In this document: piece by piece, positions 1 to 9,121 of the stretch
Layout: each line of letters starts with the position of its first letter
Numbering within the stretch: the first letter of the stretch is position 1
Source: Sphingomonas adhaesiva
GTDB lineage: Bacteria > Pseudomonadota > Alphaproteobacteria > Sphingomonadales > Sphingomonadaceae
Direction: 5' to 3'
Assembly: GCF_036946125.1 (NCBI RefSeq)
Contig: NZ_JAQIJT010000002.1
Location: 217,001 to 281,000, forward strand
Length of the DNA stretch: 64,000 nt
Made by a program: the position numbers and the translations under genes
The notes under the pieces: generated by a model
What the model was told of the DNA's origin: nothing
The model's input: the letters and a program-made list of their open reading frames with translations, nothing else
Databases searched by the model: none

Positions 1-2
1 AG

Positions 3-766
<764 letters not shown>

Positions 767-767
<1 letters not shown>

Positions 768-1201
768 TGCCGCCCGCCTCCGGCCATGGCGACGGCACGC
801 TGTCGCGCTGGCTGGAGGCGAACGGTTACGACGAGCAACCGCGCGGGCCCGACGCGATCGCCGATGTGGCGCGGGTGCGGCGACTGTTGCTGGACGCCGC
901 GCGCGCGGGACATGCGGTCAGCTATTCCGGCCTGCTGCGCGATCTGGGGCATCGCTTCACCCGTCCGAAGATGCGCGCGCTGTGCCGCACGCTGGACGCG
1001 ATCGACCGGCAGGCCGCGCCGGACGGCGAGCCGCCGCTCGCCGTCCTGGTCGTGCGCGAGGGCGACCGCCTTCCCGGGCAGGGCTGGTGGCTGGGGGCGG
1101 CGCAGGCACACGGCTATCGCGGTGCGTGGGAAGGGGCGGAGGCGGTGGCCTTCGTCCGGGCGCAGCAGCAGCGCGCGTTCGACTTCTGGGCGACGCGCTG
1201 A
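767..1201 (+). CDS. Conserved hypothetical protein, 144 aa
   Basis: The start overlaps the ettA stop by one base (TGATG), so translation is probably coupled. The product is a soluble 144-residue protein without signal peptide or membrane segment. The N-terminal half (SYSGLLRDLGHRFTRPKMRALCRTLDAI) looks like a small helical, winged-helix-type fold, and the C-terminal half has a LAVLVVREGDRLPGQGWW segment. I recall similar small sphingomonad proteins, but I can assign no function. The frame continues upstream of 767, but those codons overlap ettA; the overlap start is preferred. Confidence 0.72.
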
Positions 1202-1219
1202 CGCTGGCGCGGATACAGC

Positions 1220-1261
1220 CGTCAACGCTCGCAAAAGGACGTTGGTCGACAGGCGTTGACG
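1220..1261. other. Short inverted repeat between convergent genes
   Basis: A perfect 9-base inverted repeat (CGTCAACGC at 1220-1228, GCGTTGACG at 1253-1261) lies just after the 144-aa gene and before the family A repeat. It could end transcription between the converging genes, but no T-run follows. Confidence 0.3.
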
Positions 1262-1280
1262 ACCCTTCGCCCACCGCCGA

Positions 1281-1410
1281 CCGCCGGTAAAGGCGGGACC
1301 TTTGCGAACGTCCCCACCGTGCTCCTGCGCAGGCAGGAGCCCAGGGTGGCCGTTCCCATCAGGCGTCGTTCTGCCGGGCGCTGGGCCCCTGCCTGCGCAG
1401 GAGCACGGCC
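1281..1410. repeat. Family A intergenic inverted-repeat element
   Basis: The left arm GTGCTCCTGCGCAGGCAGGA (from 1319) is mirrored by the right arm TGCCTGCGCAGGAGCACGG (ends 1408), with a roughly 50-base middle. Each arm is itself partly palindromic (CCTGCGCAGG). It is preceded by the recurring leader AGGCGGGACCTTTGCGAA. The same layout recurs near 8.9, 23.2, 49.1 and 61.5 kb. It lies between convergent genes. Confidence 0.8.
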
Positions 1411-1454
1411 GGTATGCGGTGCCGCTCGAGGCGGACGCCCACGATCATCACGCT

Positions 1455-3083
1455 CTAGCGCCGCTCCGCCGCGCTCGCCTCGCGCACGCCGCGAAACTCG
1501 CTGCCCTCGCTCCACGCCGGCCATTCTCCCACCTTCGCCAGCCGCGTGCCGATCGTGTGGAACAGGTCGACGTCCGCCGCCGCACCGCGCAGGTCCCAGC
1601 GCGCGTCCCAGGTGTCGCAGGTCTTGTGATAGCAGGCCATGTAGTCGTCGAGCCACTTCTGTCCCGCCGCGCGTCCGCCCGTCGTCAGGTCGCTTGCCCC
1701 GCCCAGCGCCATGATGAGGAGGGACGGCACGCCGCGCCGCACGACCGAGAAATGGTCGGCACGGTAGAACAGCCCGCGCTCGCTGAACGTCTCGGGCGTG
1801 ATCGTCCGCCCCTGCGCGCGCGCCGCGTCGCCCAGCAGCGCGTCGAGCGAGGATTGTCCCGCGCCGACGAGCACCACGTCCTTCGCCGGCCCGGCGGTCT
1901 GGAGGATGTCGAGCGTCAGGTTCGCGACCGTCTTCACCAGCGGCAGGACGGGGTGGGTGGCGTAATATTCCGATCCCAGCAGCCCGCGCTCCTCGCCGGT
2001 CCACAGCGCGAAGACGAGCGAGCGCTCCGGCGCCGGACCGGCCTTGAACAGTCGCGCCAGCTCGACCACGCCCGCGGTGCCCAGCGCATCGTCGTTGGCG
2101 CCGGGGCGCAGCGTCCTGCCCGACGCATCCGCCGGCCCCTCGCCATAGGCGTCCCAGTGCGCGGCGAACATCACGCTTTCGTCCGCGCGCTTCGTGCCGG
2201 GGATCTTCGCGAGCACGTTGGCACTCTCGACGCGCTCCACCGCCACGTCGGCCGCGGCGGAGAAGGTCGTCTTCATCTCGACCGGGCGGAACGACGCCTG
2301 CCGCGCCGCGACGCGCAAGCGGGCGAGGTCCAGCCCCGCGGCGGCGAAGAGGCGGTCGGCGGTGTCGTGTTCGATCCAGCCCTGGAGCGGCACGCGGGGA
2401 TCGTCGGCACCGCGCACGATGTCGTAATTCTCGCCGTTCGACGCATTGACCGTCGACCAGGGGTAGCCCGCGCCGCCGGTGTCGTGGACGATCAGCGCGG
2501 CGGCGGCGCCGCGTCGCGCGGCCTCCTCGAACTTGTAGGTCCAGCGCCCGTAATAGGTCATGCGGCGATCGCCGAAGCGACCCTTCGCCTCGTCGCCCGG
2601 CTGCGCCTCGAAATCGGGGTCGTTGACCAGGAAGACGACCGTCTTGCCGCGGACGTCCACGTCCTTGAAATCGTCCCATTTCGCCTCGGGCGCGGACACG
2701 CCGTAACCGACGAAGACCATCGGGGAATCGGCGATCGACACCGCGGGCGCGGCGCGAACCGTCGTCACCGCGATCTCGCGCCCCTGCGCCAGCGGCGTGT
2801 CGCCGATGTGCATCGTCGCCCCATCGGCGATGCGGGTATGGACCAGCGGCACCTTTTGCAGCCACTGCCCGTCCGGCCCCGCCGGCGACAGCCCCAGCGC
2901 CCTGAAGCGGGCGATCAGCCAGTCGAGCGTCTTCGTCTCCCCCGGCGTACCCGGCGCGCGCCCGCCGAAGTCCGGCGCGGCGAGCGTGCGGACATCGCGC
3001 GACAGGCGCGCGGGGTCGGCGGTCCGTGCGGCGGCGGGCGCGGCGATCAGCGCGGCGGACATCAGGCAGAGGGCGACGCGCAT
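1455..3083 (-). CDS. M28 family metallopeptidase, exported
   Basis: A 542-residue secreted zinc peptidase. It has an N-terminal signal peptide (MRVALCLMSAALIAAPAAA), a PA-type insertion around residues 120-250, and an M28 domain. The di-zinc ligands are recognisable in order: AAHWDAYG, GANDDALG, WTGEERG and ADHFSV. The family removes N-terminal residues from peptides in the periplasm or outside the cell. The frame stays open upstream to 3605, but that part overlaps the NYN gene; the ATG at 3083 followed at once by a signal peptide is clearly the start. It lies 13 bases after the NYN gene on the same strand. The substrate is unknown. Confidence 0.9.
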   Translation of the reverse strand: MRVALCLMSAALIAAPAAARTADPARLSRDVRTLAAPDFGGRAPGTPGETKTLDWLIARFRALGLSPAGPDGQWLQKVPLVHTRIADGATMHIGDTPLAQGREIAVTTVRAAPAVSIADSPMVFVGYGVSAPEAKWDDFKDVDVRGKTVVFLVNDPDFEAQPGDEAKGRFGDRRMTYYGRWTYKFEEAARRGAAAALIVHDTGGAGYPWSTVNASNGENYDIVRGADDPRVPLQGWIEHDTADRLFAAAGLDLARLRVAARQASFRPVEMKTTFSAAADVAVERVESANVLAKIPGTKRADESVMFAAHWDAYGEGPADASGRTLRPGANDDALGTAGVVELARLFKAGPAPERSLVFALWTGEERGLLGSEYYATHPVLPLVKTVANLTLDILQTAGPAKDVVLVGAGQSSLDALLGDAARAQGRTITPETFSERGLFYRADHFSVVRRGVPSLLIMALGGASDLTTGGRAAGQKWLDDYMACYHKTCDTWDARWDLRGAAADVDLFHTIGTRLAKVGEWPAWSEGSEFRGVREASAAERR

Positions 3084-3096
3084 GTATCGACGATCC

Positions 3097-3894
3097 TTAT
3101 TCTTTCCAGCGGACATAGACGTGGTTCTCGCGCCGGTCGACGTCGATCGACGGGATCGCGTCGACCAGGTCGGACAGCCGCTTGAACCCGTAGTTGCGCA
3201 CGTCGAAGCTGGAGCGGTTGGCGGCGCGCTGCCCCAATGCGGACAGGCCGACGAACCCCTTCGCATCGGGCTTGAGCGATTCGTAGGCGTCGTGGAGCAG
3301 ATGGAGCAGTTCGGGGTCGTCGACCGTCCCCGTGGCCGCGCCCGTCGCCTGGGCAGGCGCGGGCGCCGACACCGCCGCGCCGATCGCGGGCGGGACCGAC
3401 TGGTCGAAGGGGACGGCGACGCGCCGCGCGCGCTGCGGCTTGGTCGTCTCCAGCAGCGCGTTGACGTCGATGAAGCGGGTGCAGGCGTTGCGGAAGCCCG
3501 CCGGGGTATTGGCATTGCCGAAGCCGTAGACGTCGAGCCCGTCCTGACGGATCCGCGTGGCCAGCGGCATGAAGTCGCTGTCCGACGACATGATCCCGAA
3601 CGCATCGACCCGCCCGCGGTGGAGCAGGTCCATCGCGTCGATCGTCATCTTCATGTCGGTGGCGTTCTTGCCCTTGGTCAGGTCGAACTGCTGCTGCGGT
3701 TCGATGCCGTGCTTGACCGTCATGTCGCGCCATCCCTTTAGCGCGTCCTTCGACCAGTTGCCGTACACGCGGCGGATGTTGACGCTGCCGAACTCGGCGA
3801 GCGCGGTCAGCACCGGGTCGAGTGCGTGCCAGGACGCATTGTCGGCATCGATCAGCAGGGCGATGTTGCGGGTGGGCGTGTCGTCGGAGGCCAT
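3097..3894 (-). CDS. NYN domain protein with C-terminal LOTUS/OST-HTH domain
   Basis: A 265-residue soluble protein. Residues 1-160 form a NYN (PIN-like) nuclease domain with the acidic motifs ALLIDADNAS and SSDSDFMPLA. Residues about 190-265 form an OST-HTH/LOTUS domain (ELLHLLHDAY...GLSALGQ...YGFKRLSDLV), a winged-helix RNA-binding module. A proline/alanine-rich linker joins them. Such proteins are predicted metal-dependent RNases; the bacterial targets are unknown. The ATG at 3894 precedes the conserved NYN start; the open frame further upstream runs into greB. Confidence 0.88.
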   Translation of the reverse strand: MASDDTPTRNIALLIDADNASWHALDPVLTALAEFGSVNIRRVYGNWSKDALKGWRDMTVKHGIEPQQQFDLTKGKNATDMKMTIDAMDLLHRGRVDAFGIMSSDSDFMPLATRIRQDGLDVYGFGNANTPAGFRNACTRFIDVNALLETTKPQRARRVAVPFDQSVPPAIGAAVSAPAPAQATGAATGTVDDPELLHLLHDAYESLKPDAKGFVGLSALGQRAANRSSFDVRNYGFKRLSDLVDAIPSIDVDRRENHVYVRWKE

Positions 3895-3955
3895 GGCGGA
3901 TGCATCGTCCGACAGGGCCCTCCCGTCAATCGTCGGCCGGTGGGCGCGGTGTTCG

Positions 3956-4441
3956 TCACCCGGTCGGATAGGCGATCGCGACGATCTCATATTCGCGCTC
4001 ACCCGCGGGCAGCACGACGCGCCGCAGGTCGCCCACCGCCGCGCCGCGCAGCGCGCGGGCCAGCGGCGCGTTCCACCCGACGCGGCCCGCACCGGCATCC
4101 GCCTCGTCGTCGCCGACCAGCGTCAGGACCCGCTCGTCGTCGTTCTCGTCCGCGATCGTCACGGTGGCGCCGAACCACACGCGGTCGCGGTCCTGCTGCT
4201 GCGCGGGGTCGACGACCTTCGCCGCCTTCATCCGCCGCGCCAGCCAGCCCAGCCGCCGGTCGATCTCGCGCAGCCGCTTGCGGCCGTAGATATAGTCGCC
4301 GTTCTCCGAGCGATCCCCGTTCCCCGCCGCCCAGGAAATCGTCTCCACCAGCGCGGGCCGCTCGGTCGCGAACAGCTGCTCATACTCGGCCCGCAACGCG
4401 GCATAGCCCGCGGGAGTGATGTGGTTGGGGCGGTCGGTCAT
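3956..4441 (-). CDS. greB: Transcription elongation factor GreB
   Basis: A 161-residue cleavage factor that rescues backtracked RNA polymerase. The N-terminal coiled coil (residues 1-80) contains the GreB-like stretch NGDYIYGRKRLREIDRRL, with acidic residues at the tip region. The C-terminal FKBP-like domain starts at VWFGATVTI. The length fits GreA/GreB, and the YIYGRKRLREID block favours GreB. The ATG at 4441 gives the usual MTDRPNHITPAGY opening. The upstream open frame is repeat element D. Confidence 0.9.
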   Translation of the reverse strand: MTDRPNHITPAGYAALRAEYEQLFATERPALVETISWAAGNGDRSENGDYIYGRKRLREIDRRLGWLARRMKAAKVVDPAQQQDRDRVWFGATVTIADENDDERVLTLVGDDEADAGAGRVGWNAPLARALRGAAVGDLRRVVLPAGEREYEIVAIAYPTG

Positions 4442-4481
4442 TCGGCGGCGGTAGGCGTCTGCGGCGGGGGCGGGAAGGGGA

Positions 4482-4698
4482 TTCACGCGGAGGCGCGGAG
4501 GCGCGGGGAGAAGGAGTGATTGTTCGCGCAGAGTGCGCAGAGGACGCGGAGAAGAAGAGAGAGGGTGTGGGATGGACCTCCGCCGTCGCGCCGGCGGCGG
4601 CAAGCCGTTCCTTGCCTCCCGGTCGCCAGGTCCGGAGCGCATCACCTCTGCGCCTTCTGCGTGCTCTGCGCGAACAACCCTCCACGCCTCCGCGTGAA
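4482..4698. repeat. Family D nested inverted-repeat element (217 bp)
   Basis: The outer perfect 14-base inverted repeat is TTCACGCGGAGGCG (4482-4495) and CGCCTCCGCGTGAA (4685-4698). Nested inside is a perfect 13-base repeat, TGTTCGCGCAGAG (4521-4533) and CTCTGCGCGAACA (4664-4676). The arms also carry short direct repeats (GGAGGCGCGGAGGCGCGG; GCGCAGAGTGCGCAGAGG). It occupies almost the whole gap between slt and greB and ends 3 bases from the slt stop. It has no coding capacity I believe in and is the only copy in the window. Confidence 0.85.
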
Positions 4699-4700
4699 CC

Positions 4701-6677
4701 TCATCCCCCGCGCGACCGCCCCAGATACCAGCTGAGATTGTTCGGCCCGCGGCTCTTCGCGCGCGGCGGGTTCATCAGGTCGTAGACGACGGCATTCTCC
4801 AGCACGCGCTGGACGTAGTTGCGCGTCTCGCCGAACGGGATCGCCTCCACCCAGTCGACGGCATCCACCGCGCCGGTGCGGGGGTCGCCGTTGGCGCGGA
4901 GCCACTTGTTCACATTGCCCGGCCCGGCATTATAGGCCGCGATCGCCAGCGGATAGCTGCCGTATAGCGCGAAGATGCGCTGGAAATAGCTGGAGCCCAG
5001 CTGGATGTTGTAGCTCGTATCGCCGGTCAGCCGCGCCGGATCGTAGGGCAGGCCGAGCTTGCCCGCCTGTTCGCGCGCGGTGCCCGGCATAAGCTGCATC
5101 AATCCGCTGGCGCCCACGGGGCTTCGCGCGGCGCGGTCGAACTGGCTTTCCTGCCGCGCCACCGCGTGGATCAGCGTCCACTGATCCTCATACCCCGCGG
5201 GCACCGCGACCGTGGGAAAGCCGTTGCGGCTGTATTCCGTCAGCCCGTTCTGCATCGCGCTGCGCCCGACCAGCACGCCCAGGTCGGGGCGCGCGAGCGA
5301 CCGCGACAGCTCGTCGGCGAGGTAATGGTCGGTATCGCTGGTCGCGTCGGTCGCGATCTGGCGGATGAACGCGGTCTGATCCTGATACAGGCCGCTGCCG
5401 CCCAGATATTGCGCCGCGCGCACCGTCTCGCGCGCGTAGAAAGCCTGCCGCGCCGCGGGCGCGATGACGGGCGCGGGCGGGGCGGGCGGCGCGATGAGCG
5501 GGCGGCCGAGATGCTCCAGCGCGAGCTGGCCGTAATATTGATCGCGGTAGCCCGCGGTCCGCTCGAACAGCGCGGTCGCATCGGGCTGGCGTGCGGCCTC
5601 GGCGGCGCGCGCGGCCCAGTAGAAGCCCTTGGCACGGGTCTGCGGCGACTGGCTGCCGCGGCCGTAGCGCTCGAACATGGCGCGCGCATCCGCCGGGCGG
5701 CCGATCTTCATCGCCGCCTGTCCCGCCAGCCAGGCGAGGCTGGTATAATCGTCGCGCTCGCCATAGCCCTTCTGCGACACGTCGGTGCCGGGCGGATAGG
5801 CGTCGTCGATCTGGCGCGCGATGTCATAGGCGGTCTGCCACTGGCTGTCGGCGGCGGCGCCGCGCGCGTTGGTCAGCAGCACCTCGTAGAATTTCTCGAC
5901 ATTGCCGGGCAGCGTCATGCCCGTCCGGCTGCGCGCCAGCCACGCGCGCGCGCTGTTCGACGCGCCGCTGTTCCGCAGCCACGTCGCCTTGTCCGCGATA
6001 TAGCCGGCGTCCCGCGCACCGATCGCGTCGTTCGCGTCCGCCAGCGAGGAGGCGGTGGCCGCGTTGGTGCGAAACGCCAGCCGCACCTCGAACAGGCTGC
6101 GCGCGGCGGGGCTGGTCAGCGCCAGCATCCGCACCGCGCTGCCCGTCGCACCCTGCCACAGCAGCGCATCCATGCGGCGGTCGTGATCCGCGGGGGAGAG
6201 CGCGGCGGCGAACTGGTTCAGCACGGTCGCCTCGTCCTGCGCCGGCAGATTGCCCAGCCGCCACGCCGTCCGCGCCGCGGCATTCGCCTCCCCGGTGGCG
6301 CCGGTGGCCGCATAGGCGCGCGCGCACCCGACCCAGCCCGCGGCGGTCAGCGGCGCGAAGCGGCGGCAGAAGGCGGTCGCGCTCGACGGCGACACGTTGG
6401 GGTCGCTCGCCAGCTTGCGCTCGACGATGCGGCGGATCCCGGCCTGCCCCGGCCAGCCGGGGTGCTGCGCGAGGAACGTCGCATAGGTGTCGAAGGGGAG
6501 CGCCTCGGTCTGCTGGATCGCCTTCCACGTCGCAATCGGCTGCGCCAGCCCCGGAAGCGGGGTGGCCACCGGGGTCGGGGCGGGGGCGGGATAGGGAACG
6601 GGGGTGGGGCCGGCCTGCCCCAGCATCGTGGCGGCGCCCGCCATGGCAACGAAAAGGATCAACGCACCTGCCTTCAC
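4701..6677 (-). CDS. slt: Soluble lytic murein transglycosylase (Slt70-like)
   Basis: A 658-residue periplasmic enzyme that cleaves the MurNAc-GlcNAc bond in peptidoglycan with formation of 1,6-anhydro-MurNAc. A signal peptide (MKAGALILFVAMAGAATMLG) is followed by a proline-rich segment and a long superhelical region of about 430 residues. The C-terminal SLT domain (about residues 495-640) has catalytic Glu510 (AVARQESQFD) and the motifs GASGLMQLMPGTA and AIAAYNAGPGNV. The start is a GTG. It diverges from dapA across about 100 bases. Confidence 0.92.
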   Translation of the reverse strand: MKAGALILFVAMAGAATMLGQAGPTPVPYPAPAPTPVATPLPGLAQPIATWKAIQQTEALPFDTYATFLAQHPGWPGQAGIRRIVERKLASDPNVSPSSATAFCRRFAPLTAAGWVGCARAYAATGATGEANAAARTAWRLGNLPAQDEATVLNQFAAALSPADHDRRMDALLWQGATGSAVRMLALTSPAARSLFEVRLAFRTNAATASSLADANDAIGARDAGYIADKATWLRNSGASNSARAWLARSRTGMTLPGNVEKFYEVLLTNARGAAADSQWQTAYDIARQIDDAYPPGTDVSQKGYGERDDYTSLAWLAGQAAMKIGRPADARAMFERYGRGSQSPQTRAKGFYWAARAAEAARQPDATALFERTAGYRDQYYGQLALEHLGRPLIAPPAPPAPVIAPAARQAFYARETVRAAQYLGGSGLYQDQTAFIRQIATDATSDTDHYLADELSRSLARPDLGVLVGRSAMQNGLTEYSRNGFPTVAVPAGYEDQWTLIHAVARQESQFDRAARSPVGASGLMQLMPGTAREQAGKLGLPYDPARLTGDTSYNIQLGSSYFQRIFALYGSYPLAIAAYNAGPGNVNKWLRANGDPRTGAVDAVDWVEAIPFGETRNYVQRVLENAVVYDLMNPPRAKSRGPNNLSWYLGRSRGG

Positions 6678-6775
6678 TGTTCGACGGACACCATCGGTGG
6701 ACAGACTAAACTTCTTAGCCGTATCTGCGCTGAACGACCTCCCCCTCTCTTCGGCTCCAGGAGCGGCAACTTATC

Positions 6776-7657
6776 ATGTTTTCCGGTTCCATCCCCGCGC
6801 TCGTGACCCCGTTCGATGGCGACGGGGCCTTCGTCGAGACGGCGTACCGCGATCTGATCGAGTGGCAGATCGCCGAGGGGTCGTCCGCGCTCGTGCCCTG
6901 CGGCACGACGGGCGAGGCGGCGACCCTGACCAAGGAAGAGCAGTTCGCGATCGTGCGCGTCTGCGTCGAGCAGGCGAAGGGACGGGTGCCGGTGATCGCG
7001 GGGGCGGGTTCGAACGACACCCGCGTCGCCGCGGCGAACCTGATCGCGGCGAAGGAAGCCGGCGCCGATGCCGCGCTGATGGTGCCGCCCTATTACAACC
7101 GCCCCTCGCAGGAGGGCATCTACCGGCATTTCGCCGCGCTCGCCCCCGCCGCGCCGCTGCCGATCGTGCTCTACAACGTACCCGGCCGCACCGTGACCGA
7201 CATCCAGCCCGCGACGCTGATCCGCATCGTGCAGGCGTTCCCGCAGGTATTCGTCGCGGTGAAGGATGCCTCCGGCGTGATCCAGCGCGTGTCGGAGCAT
7301 CGCGCCGCTTTGGGCGAGGGGTTCTGCCAGCTGTCGGGCAACGACGACATGGCGCTGGGCTACAACGCTACCGGGGGCGTCGGCTGCATTTCCGTCACCG
7401 CCAACGTCGCGCCGCGGCTGTGCGCCGATTTTCAGGCGGCATGCGCGGCCGGCGACTATGCGCGCGCCCGCGAAATGAACGACCGCCTCTTCGCGCTCCA
7501 TGTCGCGCTGTTCACCGACGCCTCGCCCGGCCCGGTCAAGTACGCCATGACGAAGGTCCGCCCCGGCTTCCCCGACGGCCTGCGCCTGCCGCTGACCTGG
7601 CCATCGGAGGCCAGCCGCGCCGCGGTGGACGCGGGGCTGGCGGCGGCGGGGCTGTAG
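6776..7657 (+). CDS. dapA: 4-hydroxy-tetrahydrodipicolinate synthase
   Basis: A 293-residue enzyme that condenses pyruvate with aspartate semialdehyde, the first committed step of lysine and diaminopimelate synthesis. The Schiff-base lysine is in VAVKDASG (Lys163). The catalytic tyrosine is in MVPPYYNRPSQEG, and the TTGEAATL motif lies near residue 45. Length and order match the family closely. The AGGAG before the ATG is rather distant (about 12 bases). It probably supplies diaminopimelate for the wall that the divergent slt gene remodels. Confidence 0.97.
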   Translation: MFSGSIPALVTPFDGDGAFVETAYRDLIEWQIAEGSSALVPCGTTGEAATLTKEEQFAIVRVCVEQAKGRVPVIAGAGSNDTRVAAANLIAAKEAGADAALMVPPYYNRPSQEGIYRHFAALAPAAPLPIVLYNVPGRTVTDIQPATLIRIVQAFPQVFVAVKDASGVIQRVSEHRAALGEGFCQLSGNDDMALGYNATGGVGCISVTANVAPRLCADFQAACAAGDYARAREMNDRLFALHVALFTDASPGPVKYAMTKVRPGFPDGLRLPLTWPSEASRAAVDAGLAAAGL

Positions 7658-7659
7658 CG

Positions 7660-7752
7660 AAGGTGTTCCGGCGAACGCCGGAACCCAGGGCCAGGCAGGG
7701 CAACGGACGGCGTCGCGCGTGACCCCGGGCTCCTGCGTCCGCAGGAGCACGG
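7660..7752. repeat. Family A repeat, degenerate copy
   Basis: The left arm is degenerate (TTCCGGCGAACGCCGGAACC, 7666-7685), and the right arm is CCGGGCTCCTGCGTCCGCAG followed by GAGCACGG. It lies between dapA and smpB on the same strand, so the pair may be co-transcribed through it. Confidence 0.65.
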
Positions 7753-7802
7753 ATGCGTCATCTTCCTTTGCCCCGCGCGTCGACAGCCCCTACATCGCCC
7801 CC

Positions 7803-8285
7803 ATGCCGCGTCCCAAACCCACCACGTTCGACAAGAAGAAGGTCGTCGCCGAGAACCGCCGCGCGCGGTTCGACTATGCGATCGACACCACCTACGAGGC
7901 GGGGATCGTCCTGACCGGGACCGAGGTGAAGAGCTTGCGCTTCGGCGAGGGGTCGATCGCGGAAAGCTATGCCGAGGTGTTGGGCGACGAGGTGTGGCTG
8001 GTCAATTCCAACATCCCCGAATTCAGCCACGGCAACCGCTTCAACCACGAACCCAAGCGTCCCCGTAAACTGCTGCTTCATGAGCGCGAGATAAACAACC
8101 TGCACGGTGCGGTCGCGCGGGAGGGCATGACGCTCGTCCCGCTCACCGTCTATTTCAACGGGCAGGGGCGCGCGAAGGTGGAGCTGGCATTGGCGAAGGG
8201 GCGCAAGGCGCACGACAAGCGCGAGCATATCAAGGAGCGCGACTGGAAGCGCGAGGCGGGTCGCGTCCTGCGGGATCACGGGTGA
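7803..8285 (+). CDS. smpB: SsrA-binding protein SmpB
   Basis: A 160-residue basic OB-fold protein that binds tmRNA and brings it to stalled ribosomes. Characteristic stretches are TYEAGIVLTGTEVKSLR, the asparagine-rich HGNRFNHEPKRPRKLLLH, and the basic tail KAHDKREHIKERDWKRE. The ATG at 7803 gives the usual short lysine-rich N terminus; the upstream codons of the open frame are repeat sequence. No tmRNA gene is visible nearby. The stop is one base before the next start. Confidence 0.97.
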   Translation: MPRPKPTTFDKKKVVAENRRARFDYAIDTTYEAGIVLTGTEVKSLRFGEGSIAESYAEVLGDEVWLVNSNIPEFSHGNRFNHEPKRPRKLLLHEREINNLHGAVAREGMTLVPLTVYFNGQGRAKVELALAKGRKAHDKREHIKERDWKREAGRVLRDHG

Positions 8286-8286
8286 G

Positions 8287-8835
8287 GTGGCCTCGCGTCC
8301 GATGACCGGATGGGAGCGGATGGCGGCGTGGAGCCGGCGCAACCTGCCGACCCGCGAATCGATGGAGAACAGCCGCCTGCTGCGCCCCGTCGCGCACCGC
8401 GTGCTGGCGCCCGAATTGTGGCGCTTCACGCGCCGTTCCGTACCGCGCGGCGTCGCGCTGGGGATGGTGGCCGGCATCCTCTTCCCGGTGGGGCAGATCG
8501 CGATCGCGGCGCTCATCGCGCTGCCCTTCCGCGCCAACGTGCCGGTGGCGGCGCTGGTGACGTTCATCACCAACCCGTTCACGACGCCGTTCATCCTGTT
8601 CGCCGCCTATCAGGTCGGCGCCTGGCTGCTGCGCTCCAACGCGCCCGCGGTGGCGCAGCCGGTGGCGGAGGCGGCGACGGGCTGGCTGCAATGGCTGTGG
8701 GATGCGGGGCCGCCGCTCGTCGTCGGGCTGCTGGTCGTCACCGCGGTCTCCGCCGCGCTCGGCTACGGCATCGCCGCGCTCGGCTGGCGGATGTGGATCG
8801 CACGCAAATGGCGGCACCGGCACGACCGGGAATAG
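8287..8835 (+). CDS. DUF2062 domain membrane protein
   Basis: A 182-residue protein with a DUF2062 domain: an N-terminal amphipathic region, then VALGMVAGILFPVGQIAIAALIALPFRANVP and TFITNPFTTPFILFAAYQVG, and one more membrane helix near residues 140-165. The TNPFTT motif is typical. The family's function is unknown; members are often linked to glycosyltransferases or envelope genes. It starts with GTG one base after the smpB stop (an internal ATG at 8302 is possible), so it probably belongs to the smpB operon. Confidence 0.85.
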   Translation: MASRPMTGWERMAAWSRRNLPTRESMENSRLLRPVAHRVLAPELWRFTRRSVPRGVALGMVAGILFPVGQIAIAALIALPFRANVPVAALVTFITNPFTTPFILFAAYQVGAWLLRSNAPAVAQPVAEAATGWLQWLWDAGPPLVVGLLVVTAVSAALGYGIAALGWRMWIARKWRHRHDRE

Positions 8836-8854
8836 GTGGTCCGATCCTTTCGTC

Positions 8855-8967
8855 GCCCCGGCCTTGAGCGGCACCTTTGCAAAACGGGCGCAACAGCACC
8901 GAGCGGATGCCGTGCTCCTGCCTGCGCAGGAGCACGGGGGAGCCTTTTGCAAGGGTCCCGCCCTGAG
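8855..8967. repeat. Family A repeat, short form
   Basis: It has a single self-complementary core, CCGTGCTCCTGCCTGCGCAG followed by GAGCACGG (8910-8937). The core is flanked by inverted leaders GCACCTTTGCAAAACGGG (8871-8888) and CTTTTGCAAGGGTCCCGCC (8944-8962). It resembles the first half of the tandem copy at 49.0 kb and is directly followed by a family B repeat. Confidence 0.75.
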
Positions 8968-9034
8968 CCGGGGTCCCGCTTCTTCTGTGACGCGGAAAGG
9001 AAGCGGGACCCCGGATCAAGTCCGGGGTGACGGT
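8968..9034. repeat. Family B repeat (hairpin-forming)
   Basis: A perfect 15-base inverted repeat: CCGGGGTCCCGCTTC (8968-8982) and GAAGCGGGACCCCGG (9000-9014). It is followed by the family tail ATCAAGTCCGGGGTGACGG. It occupies the gap before the M13 peptidase gene. Confidence 0.8.
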
Positions 9035-9121
9035 CGGGCAGACGGACGTCGATCCATCCTAGCGCGTACCGAATCGGCACTCTAAGAGACGGCATCCGGA
9101 GGGGGCGGACAACGCCAGAGG

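Noticed and set aside
1302..3185. A 627-codon plus-strand frame opposite the M28 peptidase
   Set aside because: It begins in a family A repeat and continues antisense to a well-supported gene.
7719..7802. N-terminal extension of SmpB reading through the family A repeat
   Set aside because: The extension encodes the repeat peptide (PGSCVRRSTD) also seen in other copies; the ATG at 7803 gives the normal SmpB start.
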